A stretch of DNA of 64,000 nt, taken from NCBI RefSeq assembly GCF_003860405.1, contig NZ_CP034170.1, positions 2,418,001 to 2,482,000 on the forward strand, in the 5' to 3' direction. The DNA is from Nakamurella antarctica. Its GTDB lineage: Bacteria > Actinomycetota > Actinomycetes > Mycobacteriales > Nakamurellaceae. Positions 58,588-64,000 of this stretch are shown piece after piece. The notes under the pieces were generated by a model, which had not been told where the DNA came from, made no database searches, and worked only from the letters and a program-made list of their open reading frames with translations. The stretch's first letter is position 1. The number at the start of each line of letters is the position of its first letter. The position numbers and the translations under genes are program-made.

Positions 58588-59963
58588 CCGTGACACCTTC
58601 GCTGACAACTGTTGACGCACCACTGGGCGTGCAGAGCTACCACACCGAACTTACGCAGGAGCGGCGGCTGGTCACCGCCATTCCCGGACCCCTGTCGACG
58701 GCCATGCATGCGCGGCGGACCGCAGCGGTGGCCGCCGGCGTTTCCTCCACTCTGCCGATCTACACCGCCGATGCGGGTGGCGGCGTCATCGTCGATATTG
58801 ACGGGAACTCCCTCATCGACTTCGGGTCGGGCATCGCCGTGACCAGCGTCGGTAACGCAGCGCCCCTCGTCAGCGCCGCAGTGGCAGAGCAAGCCGCGCA
58901 TTTCATCCACACCTGTTTCATGGTGACACCGTACGAGGGGTACGTTGCCGTCGCCGAGAAGCTGAACGCGCTCACGCCAGGCAGCCACGCCAAGCGGACC
59001 GCGCTGTTCAACTCAGGCTCGGAGGCGGTGGAGAACGCCGTCAAAATTGCGCGCACCGCCACCAAGCGACAGGCTGTCGTCGTCTTCGACCACGCCTACC
59101 ACGGCCGCACCAGCCTCACGATGGCGCTGACGGCCAAGGCCATGCCGTACAAGAAGGGATTCGGACCCTTCCCGGGCGAGATCTACCGCGTACCAATGTC
59201 CTACCCGTTCCGAGATTCTGGAATCTCGGGCAAAGAGGCAGCTGCACGGGCGATCTCGATGATGGACAAGCAAATTGGTGGCAGCGAAATTGCCTGCGTC
59301 ATCATCGAACCCATCCAGGGCGAGGGCGGCTTCATCGCGCCTGCCGACGGCTTCCTGTCCGCGATTTCCGAGTACTGCGCCGCCAACGGGATCGTGTTTG
59401 TCGCCGACGAGGTGCAGAGCGGTTTCTGCCGGACCGGGCAGTGGTTTGCCAGTGACTTTGAAGGCATTGTGCCCGACCTCGTGATTACCGCCAAAGGCAT
59501 CGCGGGCGGTATGCCGATCTCCGGGGTCACGGGGAGAGCGGATCTGATGGACGCCGTGCACCCCGGCGGTTTGGGCGGCACGTACGGCGGCAACCCCGTC
59601 GCGTGCGCCGCGGCGCTGGGCGCCATCCAAACGATGGAAGCCCTCAACTTAAACGCCGCGGCCCTCTCGATCGAGGCCGCAGCTGTTCCAAGGCTGAAGG
59701 CGCTAGCCGCGGAGACCGGGAAAATCGGTGACGTACGTGGCCGGGGAGCGATGCTGGCCCTCGAATTCACCGTCGCGGGTTCGCTCGAGCCCGATCCAGC
59801 CACGGCGACTGCCGTGGCAAAGGCCTGCCACGCAGAAGGTGTCGTTATCTTGACCTGTGGTACCTACGGGAACGTCATCCGGCTCCTGCCACCGCTGGTG
59901 ATCGGGGCCAAGTTACTGTCCGAAGGCTTGGACGTCCTGGAAGCGGCAGTTCGACGCTGCTAG
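58584..59963 (+). CDS. gabT: 4-aminobutyrate--2-oxoglutarate aminotransferase
   Basis: 459 residues from an ATG overlapping the previous stop (ATGA); a GTG two codons later is also possible. Class III aminotransferase: [68 protein letters not shown] (PLP Asp) and the PLP Lys in [14 protein letters not shown]. Converts GABA to succinate semialdehyde. No gabD-type gene follows. A hairpin (59981-60009) ends the operon. Confidence 0.93.
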   Translation: MTVTPSLTTVDAPLGVQSYHTELTQERRLVTAIPGPLSTAMHARRTAAVAAGVSSTLPIYTADAGGGVIVDIDGNSLIDFGSGIAVTSVGNAAPLVSAAVAEQAAHFIHTCFMVTPYEGYVAVAEKLNALTPGSHAKRTALFNSGSEAVENAVKIARTATKRQAVVVFDHAYHGRTSLTMALTAKAMPYKKGFGPFPGEIYRVPMSYPFRDSGISGKEAAARAISMMDKQIGGSEIACVIIEPIQGEGGFIAPADGFLSAISEYCAANGIVFVADEVQSGFCRTGQWFASDFEGIVPDLVITAKGIAGGMPISGVTGRADLMDAVHPGGLGGTYGGNPVACAAALGAIQTMEALNLNAAALSIEAAAVPRLKALAAETGKIGDVRGRGAMLALEFTVAGSLEPDPATATAVAKACHAEGVVILTCGTYGNVIRLLPPLVIGAKLLSEGLDVLEAAVRRC

Positions 59964-59980
59964 CGCCGGTTGGCCCCGAC

Positions 59981-60009
59981 GCCAGATGCGAGTTTCGACC
60001 ATCTGGCGC
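59981..60009 (+). terminator. Hairpin after gabT
   Basis: CGCCAGATG (59981-59989) and CATCTGGCG (60001-60009) form a perfect nine-base stem with an 11-base loop, 18 bases after the gabT stop. No T-run. Confidence 0.6.
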
Positions 60010-60134
60010 CGGTAAGCTGCCAATGGCATTCCAACGAGCCGGCACCACCCCCGCTCGGACGAGCGCGGCCGCCAACCATAGTGCGAGCGGTACTGACAGG
60101 GCCAGATAGCCCTGAACATCGAGAGGATTCCCCC

Positions 60135-61397
60135 GTGGCAGCCGATATTGTCCCCATTGAGCTCGGCCTGACCGCCGGCAACCTCGTGACGCTGTGGGCG
60201 CCGCTGTGGCGCGAGGACGGCGAGGAGTGGGAGGCCTTTCTCGGGCACGGCGAAAACCTCTACGCATTCCCCCATGTCGCGCAGCTTGCCGCATTCATTC
60301 GCACCGAGGATGAGCACGACCTTGCCGACCATCCCGATTGGGAGGATTTCCCCGACGCACTGACCCACGAGCTGCAGCCGGGCGAGGATCGCAAATTCGA
60401 CCTGGTGGGCGTGCCCGAACTAGTCTCCGGCCCCGCCGACATCTGGACATTGGCCGAACTCGGCGACACCGTCGCAATTCTCCGTTCGCTCGCCGAAGTG
60501 TGCGATCTCGACGTCGTCAACAGCGTGCTTGACTCCGCTGAAGGCTTCCAACTCCTTTCCTTCGGCGAATCCGCCTTCTCCGGCCGGGGCGGCGAGAAGC
60601 TGTGGACCGGCATTGGCAAGGCCGTAGTTGCCCGATGGGATGAAGTGATCGATGCTCTCGATGCCATCGTCATCACTCCCGAAGTGAATGCCGAAGCACT
60701 CGTCCAAGCCGAAGCAGAATTTGCCTCCGTCGCGAAGCTCGAGGCTGGTGTCCTTGTTGATGGCGAGCGGGAGATTGAGGCTGCCGAAGACGATGTAGAA
60801 CGAAGCGAGGAACTTAAGTTCTGGGACGAAATCGGTATCGACTGCATCACTGTCACCGTCGACGGGAAGTCCGGCCACACCCTCCGTTGCTACCTCGGTC
60901 AGCAAGCGGTGTTCCTGTCCGTGGCCAACCGCATCCAGATCTTCACCACTGGAACCGGTTTGCTGGATTATCTGGCCGATGCGGGGAACAAGCACACGCT
61001 GTCCGGCATCGAAGTGTTTGACGAAGTGCGCAGTGGCGCCGCAGCCGGGGATATCGAAATCGTTGCTGGTCCCGAAAACACCTACGTGATCGATGGTGTG
61101 ATGCAACAACTGGCCAAGGGGCCCGAAGCGGTCCACCCACGCAAGCTCGAACTTGCGGTTGAACTATTGACCGACGCAGCCACCGCCCGCGGCGACGAAG
61201 AGACCACCGATGCCATGACGACAGCAACCCCATTGGGGTCTTTGCTCGGCGCCTGCCTGCGGCCGGACCCCAACCGTTTGGCTCCCGCACCGCCGTTCAC
61301 CGATGAAGTAACCGCATGGAACATCTTGGTCGAGCGCTTTGTTGCCACGCTGGACTGGGACGGTGGCTCGGACGACGAATTCGACGAGCTCGACTGA
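60135..61397 (+). CDS. Conserved actinobacterial protein of unknown function (Rv3311-like)
   Basis: 420 residues from a GTG preceded by GAGAGGA; longer readings exist but 420 is the length I recall for Rv3311, which sits in the same gene order. Acidic throughout, no signal peptide or membrane helix. N-terminal GLTAGNLVTLWAPLWREDGE, central SFGESAFSGRGGEKLWTGIG and RWDEVIDALDAIVITP, and a second module LGQQAVFLSVANRIQIFTTG. Acidic C-terminus SDDEFDELD. Some databases label relatives primosomal protein without evidence I know of. Convergent with add. Confidence 0.8.
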   Translation: MAADIVPIELGLTAGNLVTLWAPLWREDGEEWEAFLGHGENLYAFPHVAQLAAFIRTEDEHDLADHPDWEDFPDALTHELQPGEDRKFDLVGVPELVSGPADIWTLAELGDTVAILRSLAEVCDLDVVNSVLDSAEGFQLLSFGESAFSGRGGEKLWTGIGKAVVARWDEVIDALDAIVITPEVNAEALVQAEAEFASVAKLEAGVLVDGEREIEAAEDDVERSEELKFWDEIGIDCITVTVDGKSGHTLRCYLGQQAVFLSVANRIQIFTTGTGLLDYLADAGNKHTLSGIEVFDEVRSGAAAGDIEIVAGPENTYVIDGVMQQLAKGPEAVHPRKLELAVELLTDAATARGDEETTDAMTTATPLGSLLGACLRPDPNRLAPAPPFTDEVTAWNILVERFVATLDWDGGSDDEFDELD

Positions 61398-61421
61398 TCC
61401 CACTCGAGACAGGCCCACGGG

Positions 61422-61491
61422 CTGAGCGCCCAGGGCTGGGTGTCCAGGGCTGGGCGCCCAGGGCTGAGTGTCCAGGGCTGGACGCCCCTGG
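61422..61491. repeat. 14-bp tandem repeat (five copies)
   Basis: Exactly phased 14-base units at 61422, 61436, 61450, 61464 and 61478, alternating CTGGGCGCCCAGGG-type and CTGGGTGTCCAGGG-type copies. Each unit is nearly self-complementary (CTGGGCGCCCAG), so the array could fold into successive hairpins. Confidence 0.85.
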
Positions 61492-61554
61492 TGTCGTAGG
61501 TCTTTGCGGTGCCGCACTTGCGCGACTCGCTAGACCCCTACCGGCCACCCCTTT

Positions 61555-61606
61555 GATGCTAAACGTTGATGTTCAACGCTGATGTTCAACCCTGATGCTC
61601 AACGCT
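61555..61606. repeat. 13-bp tandem repeat (four copies)
   Basis: Four in-phase copies of GATGTTCAACGCT-type units at 61555, 61568, 61581 and 61594. It runs directly into the left arm of the inverted repeat at 61607. Confidence 0.85.
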
Positions 61607-61721
61607 GACCTGCTGGGCATAGATTCCGTGCTGCACGCTGCTGCCCCCGCCCACGGCAGCCTGCAACTTCCGAATCTCGATCGCGGCGCATCGCCTCTGC
61701 TACCTCGATGCCCAGCAGGTC
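61607..61721. repeat. Perfect 14-bp inverted repeat with 87-base spacer
   Basis: GACCTGCTGGGCAT (61607-61620) and ATGCCCAGCAGGTC (61708-61721) are exact reverse complements. The spacer is GC-rich and codes for nothing recognised. It could cap a structured RNA or be a remnant of a small mobile element. Confidence 0.7.
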
Positions 61722-61933
61722 CATAGCCTTAGGTAAACACATGTCAACCCATTGGGGGAATAGCAGTTTCAAAAATGTGGATCAATCGAGAAAAATACTA
61801 CTGTGAGTCCATGGCGCCGCACGGTGCGTGGTAAAAAACTACAGAACTACTCCCCCCGTGTTGGTATGAGGCAGTCGCCTTCTAGACCAGATACCGCGTA
61901 TCACCGCAAGGGGTGTAGTGCCCCCCGTGATCG

Positions 61934-63022
61934 TTAGCCTGCCAGCGCGGCGTACCCGGGCTTGATGACGTCGTTGATAATCGCCAGCCGCTCGTCAAAG
62001 GGCAGGAACGATGACTTCATCGCGTTGAGGGTAAACCATTGCATTTCCTCCCAGCCGTAACCGAAAGCCTGCGCCAGCGCGGTCATCTCGCTCGTCATCG
62101 AAACGCCGGACATCAACCGATTGTCGGTGTTGACTGTTACCCGAAACTTCAGTTTTGTGAGCAGGCCGATCGGGTGCTCAGCGATCGAGGCCGCCGCTCC
62201 GGTCTGGATATTTGAACTGGGACACATCTCCAACGGAATCCGTCGATCGCGAACGTAAGCAGCGAGTAGGCCCAAACTCACCGTGCCATCCGCTGCCACC
62301 GAAATGTCGTCGATGATGCGCACGCCGTGGCCCAAACGCTCTGCGCCGCACCACGTCAGCGCCTCCCAGATGGAGGGCAGACCAAAGGCCTCGCCAGCAT
62401 GGATCGTGAAATGCGCGTTCTCCTTGCGCAGATATTCGAAAGCGTCCAAATGACGAGAGGGCGGGAAACCCGCTTCGGCGCCGGCTATGTCGAATCCAGC
62501 GACCCCCCGATCGCGATACTGCACCACCAACTCGGCGATCTCCCGAGAGCGGGCCGCATGGCGCATAGCCGTCAACAGGGCCCGGACCACGATGGGGTGC
62601 CCGGCTTCCGAGGCGATGGCCGCGCCGATCGCAAAGCCTTCCAGCACGGCCTCCACGACTTCGGTCAGGTGCATACCCTTCTCGGTGTGCAGTTCCGGAG
62701 CGAACCTGACCTCCGCGTACACCACACCGTCCGCAGCGTGGTCTTGGGCGCACTCAGAAGCCACTCTGATCAGCGAGGCGCGGTCCTGCATTACACCCAC
62801 GGTGTGCGCGAACGTCTCGAGATAACGTACAAGCGACCCGGAATCTGCGGACTCGGTGAACCAGCGCGCTAGCTCTTGCGCGTCGGTGGCGGGTAGGGCC
62901 GAATACCCGGTCTGCTGCGCCAGATCGATGATTGTCTGTGGTCGCAGACCGCCATCAAGATGATCGTGCAGCACCACCTTCGGTGCGAGGCGAATGTTGG
63001 CTGGAGTTACTGAAGCTGGCAT
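61934..63022 (-). CDS. add: Adenosine deaminase
   Basis: 362 residues. Metal ligands in [34 protein letters not shown] (His, Glu), [14 protein letters not shown], and [19 protein letters not shown] (Asp pair). Deaminates (deoxy)adenosine to (deoxy)inosine, substrate for PunA. Same strand as deoA and 75 bases from it. The ATG is six bases from TAGCGT on the minus strand (leaderless), so it has its own promoter. Confidence 0.96.
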   Translation of the reverse strand: MPASVTPANIRLAPKVVLHDHLDGGLRPQTIIDLAQQTGYSALPATDAQELARWFTESADSGSLVRYLETFAHTVGVMQDRASLIRVASECAQDHAADGVVYAEVRFAPELHTEKGMHLTEVVEAVLEGFAIGAAIASEAGHPIVVRALLTAMRHAARSREIAELVVQYRDRGVAGFDIAGAEAGFPPSRHLDAFEYLRKENAHFTIHAGEAFGLPSIWEALTWCGAERLGHGVRIIDDISVAADGTVSLGLLAAYVRDRRIPLEMCPSSNIQTGAAASIAEHPIGLLTKLKFRVTVNTDNRLMSGVSMTSEMTALAQAFGYGWEEMQWFTLNAMKSSFLPFDERLAIINDVIKPGYAALAG

Positions 63023-63028
63023 GTTTTC

Positions 63029-63034
63029 ACGCTA
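63029..63034 (-). promoter_or_regulatory. -10 box (TAGCGT) for leaderless add mRNA
   Basis: TAGCGT on the minus strand lies six bases from the add ATG, inside the gap between deoA and add. Confidence 0.45.
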
Positions 63035-63097
63035 CCGGACTTGCCTAGCCTGAGCCGAAGGCGGCGCGCAGGGGTGCAGCAGTGCTCACCAGCGGGG

Positions 63098-64000
63098 TCA
63101 ACCGCGAATGGTATCCAGCACCACTGGCGTGCGCGTAAACGCCGTTCCCGCTGGCGAGATGGTGACCGCATCGGCAAGCTCGGACAGCGCATCGGCGAAT
63201 CGCTCGGGGGTGTCTGTTCTCAGTTCAAAAATCGGCTGACCGACCGCCACCTCGACACCAGGCTTGACCAAGCACATAATCCCCGCCGCAGCCTGCACAC
63301 GCTCCTCTTTCCGCGCTCGACCTGCACCCAGTCGCCACGCGCTTACCCCCACCGCGAGGGCGTCCATACGCGTTACAAGCCCGGCACTCTCGGCACACAC
63401 CAGATGTGTTTCGCGCGGAGCCGGAAAGACGAAGTCTGGGTCTGCACCTTGGCCACTAATCATCTGTCGCCAGCTGTCCATTGCCGCGCCAGAAGCCAAA
63501 ACCTCGGCAGGGTCGGTGTCAATGCCCGCGAGGGACAGCATCTCTCGCGCTAGCGACAGCGTGAGCTCCACTACGTCCGGCGGGCCACCGCCAGCGAGCA
63601 CCTCCACAGCCTCCGTGACCTCGATAGCATTACCCACCGCGCAGCCCAACGGAGTCGACATATCCGTCAGCAAGGCGGTGGTCCGAACCCCATGCGCTGA
63701 GCCAAGTGTGACCATCGTCTTCGCCAACTCCGTGGCTTGGTCGCGCCTTTTCATAAAAGCTCCTGCGCCAACCTTGACGTCGAGGACCAACGCATCGGTA
63801 CCCTCGGCAATTTTCTTGCTCATAATGGAGGCCGCGATCATCGGGATTGATTCGACGGTTGAGGTGACATCCCGTAGGGCGTAGAGCTTCTTGTCTGCCG
63901 GAGCGAGATCGGCTGATGCGGCACAGATTACGGCGCCCACGCGAGAAAGCTGATTAATGAACTCCGCGGGAGTGAGCATCGGATTCCAGCCGCGAATAGA
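63098..64000 (-). CDS. deoA: Thymidine phosphorylase (partial, 5' end beyond the window)
   Basis: The 301 codons visible run open to the window edge. The protein upstream of a Met at 63979 continues as SIRGWNP, a stretch typical of family members, so the N-terminal part lies outside. Seen: ADLAPADKKLYALRDVTSTV, SIPMIAASIMSKKIAEGTDA (family signature), DVKVGAGAFMK, TDMSTPLGCAVGNAIEVTEA, and a C-terminal domain. Splits thymidine and deoxyuridine to base and deoxyribose-1-phosphate. Follows Rv3314c in gene order beside add. Confidence 0.93.
   Translation of the reverse strand, partial: SIRGWNPMLTPAEFINQLSRVGAVICAASADLAPADKKLYALRDVTSTVESIPMIAASIMSKKIAEGTDALVLDVKVGAGAFMKRRDQATELAKTMVTLGSAHGVRTTALLTDMSTPLGCAVGNAIEVTEAVEVLAGGGPPDVVELTLSLAREMLSLAGIDTDPAEVLASGAAMDSWRQMISGQGADPDFVFPAPRETHLVCAESAGLVTRMDALAVGVSAWRLGAGRARKEERVQAAAGIMCLVKPGVEVAVGQPIFELRTDTPERFADALSELADAVTISPAGTAFTRTPVVLDTIRG

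Larger units (their letters stand above)
61398..61933. other. Repeat-bearing convergent gap between the Rv3311-like gene and add
   Basis: A 536-base stretch with no convincing gene. It holds two short tandem arrays (61422-61491 and 61555-61606), a perfect 14-base inverted repeat (61607-61620 and 61708-61721), then an AT-richer segment from about 61725 to 61880. Both neighbours end here, so promoters for them are not expected; a small RNA is possible. Confidence 0.7.

Noticed and set aside
61607-61721. A miniature transposon bounded by the 14-bp inverted repeat
   Set aside because: No target-site duplication is visible next to the arms and only one copy is in the window; kept as a repeat only.

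Overview
The window is a stretch of high-GC actinobacterial chromosome. It carries a biotin-dependent acyl-CoA carboxylase cluster with a small epsilon subunit, a methylmalonyl-CoA mutase operon, a mycothiol-type S-(hydroxymethyl)mycothiol dehydrogenase, LytR-CpsA-Psr and GtrA envelope proteins, and many TANNNT boxes 6-8 bases before start codons (leaderless mRNAs). From memory, the backbone order (LCP protein, TIGR03089, FadE25-like, purE/purK, gtrA, PH protein, birA, accD5, accE5, maf, accA3, lpdA, gamma-glutamylcyclotransferase, amidohydrolase, punA, pmmB, upp, a 420-residue Rv3311-like protein, add, deoA) matches the Rv3267-Rv3314c region of Mycobacterium tuberculosis, with lineage-specific insertions. 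I cannot name the genus. I saw no rRNA, tRNA, CRISPR array, phage gene or insertion sequence.

Layout. 1-7.6 kb: envelope genes (LCP protein, GT2 glycosyltransferase), an acyl-CoA dehydrogenase, purK-purE and a degenerate GGDEF protein. 7.9-11.2 kb: a membrane-tethered ECF sigma factor with a zinc-finger anti-sigma-like segment, a Thr/Pro repeat linker and an extracytoplasmic Ig-like half. It is split into two reading frames by a single missing C in the repeat. 11.3-16 kb: gtrA, a two-component system, a second carboxyltransferase and a PH-domain membrane protein. 16.4-22.5 kb: yggS, birA and the accD5-accE5-maf-accA3 operon. 22.5-26.9 kb: a DUF1707 membrane protein, two intergenic tandem-repeat arrays, a conserved hypothetical, an LpdA-type quinone reductase, a gamma-glutamylcyclotransferase and one low-GC orphan gene. 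27-38 kb: an M20 amidohydrolase, a GCS2 ligase, mutA-mutB-meaB, a Ser/Thr kinase, and an ADP-ribosylglycohydrolase fused to a phosphatase-like domain whose catalytic Cys is Gly. 38-64 kb: a nucleoside salvage and catabolism region (punA, pmmB, upp, deoC, iunH, add, deoA) interleaved with a ugpA-ugpE-ugpB transporter lacking its ATPase gene, a triple-META lipoprotein, an S9 peptidase, aldehyde dehydrogenases, an FprA-type reductase, mscR and a patD-gabT pair.

How the genes work together. AccA3, AccD5 and AccE5, biotinylated by BirA, make methylmalonyl-CoA from propionyl-CoA, and MutAB with its chaperone MeaB isomerises methylmalonyl-CoA to succinyl-CoA. PunA and DeoA release (deoxy)ribose-1-phosphate, the adjacent phosphohexomutase family member may act as phosphopentomutase, DeoC splits deoxyribose-5-phosphate, and the adjoining aldehyde dehydrogenase could oxidise the acetaldehyde. 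Upp, Add and IunH recover bases. PatD and GabT degrade 4-aminobutyraldehyde and GABA.

Most notable: the split sigma-factor/sensor fusion, the dead-phosphatase ADP-ribosylglycohydrolase fusion beside a kinase, the low-GC orphan gene, the repeat arrays between convergent genes, a perfect 9-bp inverted repeat upstream of the punA -10 box, and the widespread leaderless promoter pattern.
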